A stretch of DNA of 64,000 nt, taken from positions 158,862 through 222,861 of the forward strand of contig MNCI01036747.1 of the NCBI GenBank assembly GCA_015680685.1, in the 5' to 3' direction. Below are positions 35,223 through 47,859 of this stretch, in pieces. Under the pieces are notes generated by a model. It made no database searches, was not told where the DNA came from, and saw only the letters and a program-made list of their open reading frames with translations. Every line of letters begins with the position of its first letter. Position 1 is the stretch's first letter. Both the position numbers and the translations under genes were made by a program. Origin of the DNA: Gnetum montanum (Eukaryota > Streptophyta > Gnetopsida > Gnetales > Gnetaceae).

Positions 35223-35953
35223 AGAGGTAGGTAGATTTGGTAGGCAGTTTTTGAATTGTTCTTGGAAGTTGTAAGTTTTTAATTTTTAGTAGTTTTCCTC
35301 TCAACCCTTTTCTCCCAATGCATGCCTATAGTGTGATAATTGTAATTGTATAGCATCCTTATTCGAGTGTGACGTACTTGGACACGCACATGACCACTAA
35401 TAAAGATCAAGATTACTTCATCATTTCAGCATCCACTTAGCTTAATTATTTAGTTATTATTGTTATTTATTGCTTCCTTAGCTAATATCTCTCTATCCTT
35501 ATCTCCTAGAAATGCAGAATGAGTACGACTTAATCACGAGCATTTAAGTGTGACTATTTGGTAACCCAGTAGCGTACTTAGGCCATGTGCTTGGGAATCC
35601 TAGTGGTAGTTGTGCATGAGGTCCAAGATGTGTACAGATGATTAAGGAATAGATGCTCATCACATTTAGGCTAGTTTAGATTCTCTCTCACTTTCTCTCT
35701 CTTCTAGTTTAGTTGATATTATTTCCCAGCATCCTTAGGAGTAGAATTAGTGTAGGAACACGTCATAAACCTCACTCTCGACTAAACCATATGTGACAAA
35801 GCTAATACTAGTCCAGGTGGAAAGACAATGAACTGCAATCTATGAGTAACTATCTGGATACCACAACTAGTTTGTCTGTGGAGTTCGACCGGATCGTGCT
35901 TGAAACACTCATATTTGTATGGTTGAATGTAGGGGTACCTCGTCACTCATCAT

Positions 35954-35971
35954 TGGTGCCATTGCCAGGGA
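35954..35971 (+). other. Primer-binding site of E4 (tRNA-Asp type)
   Basis: TGGTGCCATTGCCAGGGA, one base after the LTR. It differs from the tRNA-Asp complement TGGCGCCGTTGCCGGGGA at three bases, each explained by CpG deamination. Confidence 0.8.
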
Positions 35972-36058
35972 CGGTGCTAGTTATCTAGATTAGTTATATC
36001 ATACAAGGTTGCTATATAGGAATTAACAATATATCTTTCAAGAAGAAACAATTACAAA

Positions 36059-38094
36059 ATGTCACATACAAATTCACACACAATTGCACAACCATGCCTC
36101 CCCTACAAGACTACGATAATTCCATATCTAGTAAGGCAATTCATTAGAGAACCAACGAATTATATGACAATGAAGATTGGAGTACGCAATCTAAGGTGGG
36201 GGTTTCTTATAAACATAAACAAAGGAAGCATCATCCCAATGCATGAAAGCATAACTTACTCAATGACGATGAACCCCTATTAGCCACTACAAGCCTAACG
36301 CACATACAAGAGGCTGTTCGAATCTCCCATAGGCATCATAAAGAGAGCTACCTACCCAATCTTGATTTAAACAACTTTTCCAATTTCTCAGGAGGCTATG
36401 ACTTAGATCCACAACAACATTTATAAGCCTTCTATGATGCCTGTGCATGGAACAACATTGATAATGGTTGGAAAAAACTCAAGATCTTTCCTATGATACT
36501 TGTTGGCCAACAAAAAGTATGGTATAGATCATTAAAACCAAATTCAATATGACATTGGACAACAATGGTAGAACTCTTTAAGAAAAGATATCAAACCTAT
36601 GCAAGAGTGTTGTCCTTGAGGAAACAAATCCAAGAGTGGAAAAAATCACAACATGAACCCTTGGACATGGCCTTAGAAAGATACTATGCATTGTTAAACA
36701 ATTATCTAGGCCATGAGTTCTTTGAGGAAGGGCTAATGTACCATATCATTGATGGGCTTCGTGATGAAACAAGAGAAACCCTAGGGATGTATGCCCAAGT
36801 TCAACTATACAAACTATGAACCCATCAATTCCAAGAGCTTATTATGCTGGTAGGAAAAGAAGAAGGAGAAATGGCTAAATGGGAGAGTGTTGAAAAACAT
36901 CAACATGATCAAAATCTCAACTTAACATAGGTCCATAATCATAAAAAGGAGAAATCAACTGATCTCAAGGAGGAAGAACCATCTTTGCTAGTACAATAAT
37001 CATTAGAAGAAATCAAGGCAAAGATTAATAAGATGCTGGAATGGATGCATAAAAATTGTGGTGAATATATCAATATCATTGAAAATAGTGTTTTGACAAC
37101 CCGAGAAGTAGGAAAAATTACCATTGGGTAGTCGGAAAGAATGGATGAAGGAAATAAGAGCTCAACTGCCAATCACACGTATGAATGTAACATTTGCTTG
37201 TACGATCACCCCAAGGGCCAATGCCCAATCTTGTTACATTTATATGAGCATTGGGGAAGCATGTTACACCCAGAGTTTGTACAAAGATTTTGTGTTCAAT
37301 CACAGTGGAAAAAGTCCTAGTAGTGGGGGAAGCCATCCCTAAACTGGAGACACCCTTCGTATCATCAAAATCCAAATGCTTATCTAGTCCAACATCCTTT
37401 TTTCCCAACTGGGTCAACATACCCTACCTCACCACAGTATTATTCTCCTCAACACTATCAACCCATGTCCTCAACACAACCACTTCCTTGTGTACCTTAC
37501 ACTTCTCCTAATTTTCAACATTTTCATCCTTTCCCTCCTTCTACATTGCCACCAGCTATTCTTGAAGTATCTACACCACAGCAACAACCCACGAACATTT
37601 CTTGTGCTACTATTGCCAACAACAGTGAGAGACCTTCTAAACATCAAAGACGTCCATTTTTTATACATGATTATAGGAAGGGACAACATAGTTCCAAGGC
37701 CACTGCATTCTCCAACTTAGCACAAGTCCAACACTGTGGTGCATCCTTCTCCTTGAATCCAACGCCTCGTGTCACTTCGCCAAGGCCACCAATTAACACT
37801 CCAATAACCATATGGCCTAATGAATATAGCCATGGAGGACAACATTCTGATCATTGCATACCATCTTATGGTCTCATGTATCATAGTGGGTCAACTCTTT
37901 ACCTAGGAACCACATCTTACAAATTGCCCCACTATGCTTATTATAATCAGGTGTGTGAACCTCAATGGGTTAAGTATGACCAAGTTCAATATTTCCAACA
38001 TGTAAGGATCCTCATCTTTCATTTATTAATCCTCACCATGCTCAACCGTTTAGTTATGGGGGATATCCCCCATTCTAATAACAAGCAGGATTAA
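36059..38094 (+). pseudogene. gag: E4 gag, frameshifted but recognisable
   Basis: A start at 36059 (MSHTNSHTIAQP) is plausible. The capsid core at 36370-36830 reads SGGYDLDPQQHL then FYDACAWNNIDN, and the open stretch 36565-36819 gives ELFKKRYQTYARVLSLRKQI and HIIDGLRDETRETLGMYAQ, aligning with E1 gag. CNICLYDHPKGQCP near 37185 is a zinc-knuckle-like motif. The C-terminal tail (37465-38094, 209 open codons) is rich in Pro, Gln, Tyr and His. It ends at TAA without entering a protease. Fewer stops than in E1 or E2 suggest a younger copy. Confidence 0.85.
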
Positions 38095-39450
38095 TAAATA
38101 TTTTTCATTTTCTTTAATTTTACAATTTTTTGTTTTCCAGTTTTTCATTTTTCAATTTCTTGTTTTATCTTTTTCTCTTTTTTCCTGTTTATAAGTAATC
38201 TCATCTATGAATAAAACACTCATGTGGCTCGTTGGTCGAAGTGTGTTCTATGTTATCGAGTCTTGAGTGATCAATTATTTGGACAATGAGCCCATTACAC
38301 CCACCCATCCATTGTGAAAATAAGAAGTTCTATTGGAGGGTATAGTGATATTCTTGACATTCTTGAAACTTAAAATTGATTTTGTATTCATTGTACCTAG
38401 AATGAAGAAGGATGAATCAAGAGGGAATGATTAGGATGTGACATCAAGGGGACTTGCAGATTCTCTTTGGTGACGTTTGTGAGAGTTATCATGCAACGTG
38501 GTTGTACTAAGATCCTTGTAGATCTAACACAAAATGGGAGTAAGAGTAATCAAAAGGCACTCAAAAATCCAATGCTATTCTAGGGGGTCCCATTGGAAAG
38601 ACATGCACCCATGCCTAAAGGTTGGCAACTTCTCTAGATTTAGCAATCAAAAAGAGAGAGAGAGAAAAAGAAAGAGAAAAAGAGAAGTTCCATGAAGCAA
38701 AAATCACTCCTTCCTTGAACAAAATGCCAAGTGATCATACACCTTGTGGTTATGGTACTATCATAGTCACTCATCATGGGATGAAACAATGCGATGTCAC
38801 TAATTAGAGGAATGGACTTGGTCCTGATCTTGGAACGACGGGTTAATGACACATTAATCATGCTTTACACATGGGATTCATTGTGCCCTAGGCTAGTTAC
38901 CTCATATTCCAATCTCTACAATCCCTTCTATACCCCATCTCATCTCGCTATTAATGTAATTATAGCTCGTGTCTTGTGTAGCGTAGAATTTCTACCTCAT
39001 TTCAGTGATACTTACATGTGTGTATTTTGTGGAACCAGTGTGGATTACATTTAACCCTTCTAGTGCCCACAAACACTTTTAAGTGTGGTTACGCAAGGGC
39101 ATTATAGGTTGGAACCTACTTTGGGGAGTACCCACTTGCGTAAGTTTTGTAATTTGCACTCATAACACATCTTCCACAAACTATCTATTACCCTCAGCAT
39201 ATTTTCAACAATGTTCTTTCCCTTATTACTATCCCTCCAATTCAAATGTTCCTATGAATAATCACATAGCCTTTTTCTCTCCCTTACCACCCGAGGCCCT
39301 TATGGATAAATTCCACACCATCATAATTATTCATGCCTTTAGAACTAGTTAAATTACCCTAGAACCCTTTAACACTGATCCACATGTCCTTATTTTACCT
39401 CGTTAACTTTAGAAAAATATTTAAAAATTCAGTATATTTCATAGTGCCTT
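38095..39450 (+). other. E4 noncoding segment after gag
   Basis: It corresponds to the 3' tail of E1 and E5 (for example 38590-38640 with 10990-11040 of E1), so pol was removed between gag and this tail. It includes a GA-rich run at 38650-38690. No conserved reading frame was seen. Confidence 0.6.
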
Positions 39451-39451
39451 A

Positions 39452-39510
39452 ACATTGATAGGCCGCGATATCGCATCCCGTAAAACTATATATATACATG
39501 ACCCCCTATG
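39452..39510 (+). promoter_or_regulatory. Promoter-like block upstream of E4 ORF2
   Basis: GGCCGCGATATCGCATCCCG followed within ten bases by TATATATATA and CATGACCCC. The GATATC palindrome plus TATA box repeats the LTR promoter design in the interior. E3 has a matching block at 31186-31280. Confidence 0.5.
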
Positions 39511-39989
39511 CTACTTACCATCATTTTAAATTGTTCATGCAGGGGAAGTCTTTCAAATTTCTCTCTATGACTTGCGATTGCGCATCCCTTGCTTTCATAT
39601 TCATAACTCGCTCATTGATGCTCCGATTTTCATCCTATTTGAACCTACTTGAACCTGGAGTGTTCAGCTTAGTCATGGGGGAGGGGCACACACCGAATAG
39701 CACATAACATTTTTGAAATTTTTCATCACTCGAAGGACATTATCAAGGGTAAGTAGTTATAAAATTAAGGATAAATGTGTCAAAAACAATTTCATCCCCT
39801 TAGTTATGCCGGGAAACTAGATTTGGAAACCACATAAGCAAAAAGGACTCAATATTATAATCTTTCAAGGACATTTTAATTAACATCACATGGAGATAAA
39901 GAAATTCCATTAAGGCAAGTAGTAAGGTATAACCTAACTTTGGAAACAACCTTACTAATGATTGGCCCTGTGTGATTTCAAATGACCTC
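39511..39989 (+). other. E4 leader between promoter-like block and ORF2
   Basis: It contains TTCATGCAG|GGG at about 39536-39544, a possible splice acceptor, and a block near 39650-39730 shared with E1 and E5 tails. I cannot fix the ORF2 start. Confidence 0.4.
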
Positions 39990-42780
39990 GAAATGTGGAC
40001 AATAGGAAGGTCCTACTTAAGGTGGGATCAAACGACCCAGGAGAGGAGAAGGACAAGTTCCTACCAAATAGCATGTAGAGTAGGAGGAACAATCATTTAG
40101 TATCCATCAAGTGAACCCTACTACTGTACAATCAAGGCAAGTAGAAGGAGGAGCTGCTGCAGTGTCTGAATAGGGACAACATCTCACGTTGCCCTAGGAT
40201 TATGTTTAGGCCATCCATGAAAGGTCCATATTCACTACGGTGATTTTGGAATTAAAATTTGGGTCTTTCATAGAATTTTCTCCAAAGGCCATTAGGGATC
40301 ATCTCAAAGGGTCCCCATTATAGTCTATCCTCTCTAAAAGCGGTGCCTAGTACTTAGGGGAAACGTACCAATTTTGGAACAACAAAGAACAAGGTACCAC
40401 GATTAACATTTGTGGTGTGACTATTGATTTCTCTATTCACACCATTTTGGAAGTATTAAACCTCCCGAATATAGGGCCAAAGGTTGCTTAATTGTCTACC
40501 CGCTTAGACCCTAATGCGCGATGAGTTTGGTTAGAAAGGGCATATGGCAAGGAAGATAAGATGTTTGGAGAGTTGACAATGGAAGAGAGGATCTATTTTA
40601 AAATAGGGACTTATCACATCTTCCCCACAAAAGGCTTAAAATGAATTTCAAAATATGTGGCAAGAGGATGTGTAGTGTTGATGGGAAAGGTTAATGCTAA
40701 CCTACCTCATCTATATTTTACAAAGATCCTAAGGCAGTTTGAAGAACGGAAGACAAGGAAGCTTGCATTGCCCTTCCCTTGTCTTATCGGGAAGCTATGT
40801 AGATGTGCTAGTATCAGAGGATACACCAATGATGTCCTCCAAAAAGCCCAAAATGCTTCGTACACCGAACTGCTAAAGCCACCAGCTGCAATGAAAATCA
40901 TTGGTGAGATGTTGGGGTTAGAACAAGAAAAAGAACAGACGGCATGGCCAATTACAACTCAACTTGCAGGACCCAGCCAACTTCCAAGCATGGGACCCAA
41001 CCAACAACAAGAAGAAGGGCCTAGCACGAGCCAGTAGGATCAACCACCGTTACCGCTACAAGATTACAGACTGTTGATGAGCCATCTCAGGGCCATCGTT
41101 GAGATGGTCAGTTGGGGAAGTCATGATGATGCAAATCTCTTCCGTGTCATCAATGATGCCATACAGCCCATAGTTTCTTTAGATCGCACGAGGGGTGAAA
41201 TGTCCATCCATACAGGGGGAGAGGAGAGCACTTGGTCACAACAGATCTCAGGGAACGCCGCATCCTTTCAAGTGCAATTAGAAACTGGTGAAGGGGCCAC
41301 GGTGGTGGTCATGAAGCACCAGGATGTAGCAGGAGCCATAAAAGTGGTCATAGACCACATTAAAGAATCATTCAATGTACTTGTTGTGCCACTGGTAGAT
41401 CTTACAAGAGCATGGGTTTCTCAAACTCTGACTGGAACCTCAATGACTCCTAAGGAACATGAGGATGTACTTGATCGATTATTACAAATAGGACAGGTAA
41501 TGACGTCCTTGTTTGACATCCCGCATGATGTTACGGTAATCCAATTAGACCTCATTTCCACCAAAGGAAAGTTGGTCTTGACAGAGATGAGGGTTGAGCA
41601 TGCTGAAGTAGAAGTGCAAAGATTGCAAGAAAAGCTCGTGATCTTGCAAGTAGCATAGTGGGACCCTTCGTAATTCATTCCTGCAGACTAGCTGGACACT
41701 TTCAGAACCAAGCAACTTACCAAATTATTGACAGAGAATAAGAAGGTGGCAGAAGAAAAAGAGAAGGTTGTTTGGGATGCCTCTATGGCATAAGCGCGAA
41801 CTTATGCACATACCAAGGCACTTAAAGCCTTACAAGAAGAAAACAAACAACTTGTTGTTAACAACCTTCGGTTGACCTCTGTGGAGAAATAAAAGAATGT
41901 TCTCGAAGAACATTTTCAATAGTTGCGAGAATAACTAATCAGGGTCAACTAGGACATGAACCGTTTAGCTAGGGAAAATCAAACCCTCTCGATGGAGGGG
42001 GTGTGCACCATCCATTAGAAGACAACTATTGAAATAAGTGTGTGGAAGAATGAGGCTAAACGGCATGAGAAGCTAAAGAATCATTTCCAGGACCAGGTGG
42101 GGATGTATAAATTGATCATCGAGAAGGAGATCCATATGTCCAAGGACCACATCAATGCTTTCAATGCTCAACAGACTGACTAGCGAGCCATATTGGACAC
42201 ATACACATTTGTCCACAAGGCAAAAGTTAAGAACTGGGACTTGCAGATCCAAGACCTTACAGAGTACATGGAGTTGGCAAACCTGCAATATGGCAACCTT
42301 GCCATGTTAATAGAAGGGCACCCGAGAACATAGCTCAAGCAACAAGTAGCCACCACCTATGTGAAATATGAAATAGAATTTGCAGAATTCAAGAAATTAT
42401 TGCAAAAATTGGAGGTTGCAAATTCTGAACTTGAGGTGGTTAAAGTAAGCTACTAGGGGTAAAAAGGTGTTGCAATAGACTTGGCTTGACAGCTTGTAGA
42501 TTTTCAAGAATACAGAGACAAAGCCAGAGCTTACGAGGAGGAACGGTGGGTGTTTATGGCCTGGTATGCCAAAGCAAATAAAATGTTTTTAAAACTATCA
42601 TGCCTATGGGAGGTGCTGACTCCATCAAACATCGAAACATTGGCATGGACGACACAGGATCCTTGAACTAAAGAGGAGAAACTCCAGGCCATACTTCAAT
42701 GCCATCAAGTCCCAAGACCTGGAGCACAAGACAAGGGAAAGGCACCCATGGAGGAGCCACCGCCACCAGGAACTAAATGA
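39990..42780 (+). pseudogene. E4 ORF2: extra ORF with N-terminal domain and coiled coil
   Basis: One frame can be followed from about 39990 to the TGA at 42778-42780, with roughly a dozen stops and small shifts. N-terminal domain: LELKFGSFIEFSPKAIRDHL, YLGETYQFWNNKEQGT, GVTIDFSIHTILEVLNLP, then after a shift VLMGKVNANLPHLYF and LPFPCLIGKLCR (40657-41037). This resembles the plant 'putative transposon protein' domain. The middle, 41074-41658 (194 open codons) and on to about 42500, is rich in Glu, Leu, Lys and Gln and probably coiled coil. The C-terminus has LTPSNIETLAWTT and a Pro-rich end. It is homologous along its length to E3 ORF2. No membrane segment was seen. Function unknown. Confidence 0.72.
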
Positions 42781-42961
42781 GTTCCATCAATTTTGTAGTT
42801 ATAGGATTTTTTTTGCATTTTCTGTGTTGTGTCTTAAATTTTTCATGATTCCACACTATGGCATGAACCCATTCTCGTAAGTAAATAATCCCATACCTAT
42901 CTACTATGTAATCAATAAGGCTTGTTCTCACCTTAACTTGAGCACACGTTTTCATTCAGTT

Positions 42962-42970
42962 GTGGGGGTA
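42962..42970 (+). other. Polypurine tract of E4
   Basis: GTGGGGGTA directly before the 3' LTR. E5 has ATGGGGGTA at the matching place. Confidence 0.75.
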
Positions 42971-43832
42971 TGATGAGTCATGAATTGTTGGCTACGATAT
43001 CGTAGCCATGATATCACGTACGCGATATCACGTATGTGATATCACAGCCTAGACGCAATATCGTGTATGTGATATCGTAGCCTATCTCCTCATCTATAAA
43101 TAAGAGGTAGGTAGATCTAGTAGGCAGTTTTTGATTTGTTCTTGGAAGTTGTAAGTTTTTAGTTTTTAGTAATTTTCCTCTTAACCCTTTTCTCCTAGTG
43201 CATGCCTACAGTTTGATGATTGTAATTGTATGACATCCTTATTCGAATGTGACATACTTGGACATGCACATGACTGAAAATAAAGATTGAGATTATTTCA
43301 TCATTGTTGCATCCACTTAGGTTAATTATTTAGTTGTTATTATTATTTATTGCTTTCTTAGCTAATATCTCTCTACCCTTATCTCTTAGTAATGTAGAAT
43401 GAGTACGACTTAATCACGAGCATTTAAGTGTGACTACTTGGTAACCCAGTAGTGTACTTAGGCCATGCGCTTGGTAATCCCAGTGGTAGTCATGCACAAG
43501 GTCCAAGATGTGTACAGATGATTAAGGAATGGATGCTCATCGCATTTAGGCTGGTTTAGATTCTCTCTCACTCCCTCTCTCTCCTAGTTTAGTTGATATT
43601 ATTTCCCAGCATCCTTAGGAGTAGCATTAGTGCAGGAACACATCATACACCTCACTCTGGACTAAACCATATGTGACAAAGCTAATACTAGTCCAAGTGG
43701 AAAGATAATGAACTATGATCTACAAGTAACTTTTTGGAGACCACAACTAGTTCGTTTGTGGAGTTCGATTGAATTGTGCGTGAAACACTCGTATTCGTAT
43801 GGTTGAGTATAGGGGTGCCTCACCACTCATCA
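42971..43832 (+). repeat. 3' LTR of E4
   Basis: 862 bases, TGATGAG to CTCATCA. The palindrome array is at 42990-43083 and the TATA box at 43095-43102. Followed by ACTAC, the altered target-site duplication. Confidence 0.95.
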
Positions 43833-43837
43833 ACTAC

Positions 43838-44700
43838 TGAAAGATGCTTAAGACCAAATGTTGAAAAGTGGTAGGAGCATTGCACACACTAAAAGGGATC
43901 TTGTGATATGCAAAAGTCCCCCTAGGAACTTGTGAATGTTATTTTGGCCTAATCTTCTAGTGCAATCTAGATTTGGTTATAACCACTACAACCATTCAGA
44001 AAATTGTAACAGCAGTGCCCAGATATAGTTTCCAACACCTAATCAACAAATGGCAATGAAAAATGATCTTTGAATGTTTCCATGTTTAATAGCTTGAAGT
44101 TGATACAAATCCATTATTTATCACCTCTCTTTGGCACTATGATGATTGGATTGATCCACTTGCTATTCGCAATGGGGAAGATGAACACTATCTTAAGAAG
44201 CTTTTCAATCTCCTCTTTGACAATTTGCTTTAATTTTGGATTCAATCACCATTGTGGTTGCCCCCTTGGCTTCATGGATGGATTAGTGTAAATGCAATGA
44301 TGAAATATCCATGGATCAATTTCAGTGAGTTCAAGATATGACCAAGAAAAGGCTATTGGACATTTGTTGATCACTTTCAATAGTTTTTCTTTCTATTTAG
44401 AAGCAAGTTTGGAATTAAGTATGACTGGCTTGCTATGTTTTAAGAATACATATTCTAGGCCAATAAGTAGATTTTTCAAATCTAGGGGCTCTTGTTTAAA
44501 ATTCTCAAGGATCTCCAACTCTCTTCAACTAGTATCATCATTTTGATTATCAAAGAGTTGGTGGTGAACTTGCTCTAGTTCATCCATGCCTATGACATAG
44601 GCACATGTCAATCTCTTAGTAGCTTCCATGCACATTGTGCTACCATTAGAATTAGCAGTCAGCCACTCGGTACCCTCTTGTTTTGTGATTGCTATGTGTA
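43838..44700 (-). pseudogene. pol: E3 RT N-terminal part
   Basis: Minus strand. It continues the RT cut at 35090. It covers the region equivalent to E1 7690-8150, and the GYSGYNQI block corresponds to about 43960-44000. Frames are broken by stops and shifts. Confidence 0.78.
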
Positions 44701-45230
44701 TACACCTTTAAATATTTACCTCTTATGCACACAACTTGCATGTAGAAATATATGCTTGTTTCACTACCTAGAGTTTTTGCACATAATTGCACCCTGTATC
44801 ACTATACGTGATGCATAGAACTCATCTCTTCTCAATCTTTCCAAATGTATTTTCTTTAGATATTTCTAGGGAAAGATCTCTGATGCCCATTCTTACATCT
44901 ATAGTGCTTAATCATGTACTTCCCATAATAATTGGAAAGTCCCCTTTGTAGTTCTTAACCTTGATTACTAGGAAATTGATAGGATAAGACCACCCACAGA
45001 TAGTGGTCACAGTGTCCTTAACCAATCCTAATCAAATAGTGATGGATTGGTCTACCAATTCCAATCTAATATTACTCTTCTTGATAGGTGGTAGGTTCTA
45101 GGCAATATACATCTCATGAGAAACTAAGGTCACATCTAAACTTGAATTAAGAAGAGCTTTACATGGTTCATTCCCAAAAATCTGTAGATAAATTAGAGGA
45201 CTTCTAGGATCATCTAATTTCCTAGGAAGG
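44701..45230 (-). pseudogene. E3 protease region, broken
   Basis: Minus strand. It aligns with E5 protease at the DNA level: the segment equivalent to the active site lies at about 45130-45165, the PPLKK-type block at about 45075-45095. The frame is interrupted. Confidence 0.72.
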
Positions 45231-47737
45231 TTGCTAGCCTGGATTCAATCATATGCAACATGGGTGAGCATAATAGTGTGGATTCTAGGTAGCATTTGGT
45301 TTGAAGGGGACCTAGTGGAATGGTTTGCAGAGGATGAAGTAGGAGTAGGGTGATTAGCCTCTTGAGTTTGTGAGGGCTTAGTAGGGCTGTTGGGTTAAAA
45401 GAATGGCCTTTTATGAGCATGAGGTGATAAATTAGTTGTAGATTAATGGCCTTGGTAGCATTATTTTTTTGCAACTGAGTTGGAAGTTCACCATGCATGG
45501 ATGAAGCAGGTGGTAGTTACATTAAGAATGGAGGAATAGGTGAAGAAATAGGAGAAGGATAAGGATAAAATGTGGCATCCCTCCTGGAATGTGGAGAGTG
45601 AACTTTGTAGCATTGAGGAGAATGGTAGTGATGTTGGAAAGCAGAAACATGACTGGAAGAGTCATGTGAAGGCAAGGGTTGCTAAATGTAATACCCATAT
45701 GGATCTAGTTACTTGTAACGGTATTGCTGCCTTGGTGTTGGCATCCCCCATAATTGTGGTTGGTGCCATTGTTGATATTCCTCATATGGTTGTGGTGGAG
45801 TTCCACTTGGATGATATTAATGTTGCTAATGGAACTACTTGGGATTGCCTTGAGAATAAGGTAATCTTTTGGATGCTTACCTTTTTGCTAGTTTTGGATT
45901 TTAAGTGTACACCCTAGACTCCTATAAGTGTGACACAATGGGGCAACATCCCGTAGGATGTTCATATTGGTACATGTCACATCCACCATCATCATTTGAT
46001 TTTGTTTCTACAACTTCATCTACTGCAACAATTTTATCCTTACCTCTTTGGTAGGAACCTTTAGCTTCTTTTTTGCCTTCTACAATTTTGATGACTACTC
46101 TACTCTCTTGATTCTTTGGTAATTTTTAGAGTAGTTTGGAATTTTTCATCCAAAAAATCCCACATTTTATCCATCTTAGCCAAAATTTCAGACATAGAAT
46201 TTTGGATTGACAAGGTCTTTCTGTTTACCACCTCATCAAGTGGTGATTCCTCCTCACTGTAACAAAAATTAGACTTCCCTTTTTTTTAATGGAGAAATCC
46301 TTGTTATATTTCTTTGTACTTTCACATTTTCTCAACTCTTCTTCCTCTTTTGGTACCTACTCAATTAGCCTTTGGATCTAATGGGCTTGGAGTTCTGATA
46401 GTCTCCCTTGGGCATAGACCCCAAGAGTTTTCCTCATTTTTGATCTAAGTCCATCTATGATATGGTGTAGTTGTTTCCATTGAAAATAACCATGGCCCGG
46501 GCATCAGTGTATGAAAGAATAGTATCTACCCATGGTGATGTCCAAGGGTTCATGATTCCATTGCTTCCATCCTTGGATCTTTCTTCTTAGATTAGAAACT
46601 TTGGAGTACATCTGATACTTATCCTTAAATACATAGCATTGTACTCCATCGGTAGATAGATTCTGGCTCCCATGATCGATACTAGCTTTTTACTTCTTTG
46701 ATAAGTGTCCTAGAAAATAGCTTTAGTTTCTTCCAATAGTTTTTGATATTTTGTAAGAAATAGGCATTTTGAAAATCTTGAAGATGTGTCTGAGGATTAG
46801 AATTATATTCCCCCTCAAATTTGAGAATTTTGTTGATATCAAGTCATTTGATTCAACTATCTTTCACATGNATCCCTCAAGAGTGCAAGGTGGTGTATAC
46901 TCATCCAAATGAGTATGTGNTGGTTTGAGTTACTAGCAAAGGCTCATCATCATCATTATTTCATTTTCATCAATGATGTCATTTGTTATCCCTTTGATCA
47001 TTTTGGACCTAGTGATCATCATTATTGTCCCGTTGTTTACCTTCATCACGATTGTTCTTTTTGTGGCATTTTTCAGAACTAGAAGAGGAAGAAGAAGATG
47101 TAGATGAAGAGGGCGAAGAGGGAGGCGGACTACCACTACCATGGTATCTTTGAAATCCCCTTCGATTTTCAAAACCACATTTATCAATTTTGTTATCATT
47201 TTGATGCTTATCTAAGCTCCTACCTTGATTGCTATCTTTACCTAAATCTAGATTGTTGATGGTGGACCACAGATTTAGGGTGACACCCCCATGACTAGTA
47301 ATAAGGGATGTAGAATTTTCATGTTGAGAGTCCATAGAGGAAGGATTTTCATTGTCATCTTGGTTAAACAAGAATAAGGGATTGGTGAACCATTTACTCT
47401 TCACAAACTCATGATGCTTCTCCTAGTGTCGATCTCTCCTATGTTGTTTTTCAGTGGAACAGTAGTCTCGGTAGTCATAATCATGCACAACGTACTCTTG
47501 AAAATATTAGATGCCCAACTTCTTAAGATTTTGAAGTAGCATCATGGGCACAGGTCGATTAGGAGGCATTACAATATTACCTTTCATAGCATGCCATCGC
47601 AGTTGTTCATCCTGATGTAGAATGAAGGTGAAATCAAGCACATACTCATTTGGATGAGTATACACCACCTTGCACTCTTGAGGGATTGGTAGTTTAGTAT
47701 CATCATGCTTGTGAGAAGAAGAGATTTTGTAATACAA
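45231..47737 (-). pseudogene. gag: E3 gag, broken
   Basis: Minus strand. It starts at 47737 (MYYKISSSHKHDD) and reads VVYTHPNEYVLDFTFILHQD, the N-terminal gag block. A Ser/Pro-rich then acidic linker lies at 47009-47404. The capsid core lies at about 46100-46850 and the zinc-knuckle-like motif near 45960-45990. The Pro-rich tail runs to about 45231. An N-bounded 48-base inverted copy of its own 5' part interrupts it at 46871-46920. Confidence 0.8.
46871..46920. other. N-bounded 48-base inverted copy, probable assembly artefact
   Basis: 46872-46919 is the exact reverse complement of 47639-47686, bracketed by N at 46871 and 46920. Confidence 0.93.
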
Positions 47738-47859
47738 ATAAAATATCAGTGTGCTTATGTAATTATATTATTTTTGAGAATGATTTTGACCTTAGGGTGC
47801 ATCTAATGATGTTAATGATATTTACTAAACCTAGATAGTACATGTTTCAAACAACAAAG

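Larger units (their letters stand above)
35091..35952 (+). repeat. 5' LTR of E4
   Basis: 862 bases from TGATGAG to CTCATCA, the same length as the 3' LTR at 42971-43832. Differences are mainly transitions, many at CpG. The U3 palindrome array is at 35110-35212. Probable poly(A) signal AATAAA is at 35399-35404. Confidence 0.95.
35091..43832 (+). mobile_element. E4: non-autonomous LTR element with gag and ORF2, no pol
   Basis: It has two 862-base LTRs in the same orientation, a primer-binding site, gag, a noncoding segment, ORF2 and a polypurine tract. No protease, RT or integrase was found in 7 kb of interior. Target-site duplications are ACTAT (35086-35090) and ACTAC (43833-43837). It sits inside the RT gene of E3, in the opposite direction. 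It would need RT and integrase from a relative such as E3. Confidence 0.92.
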
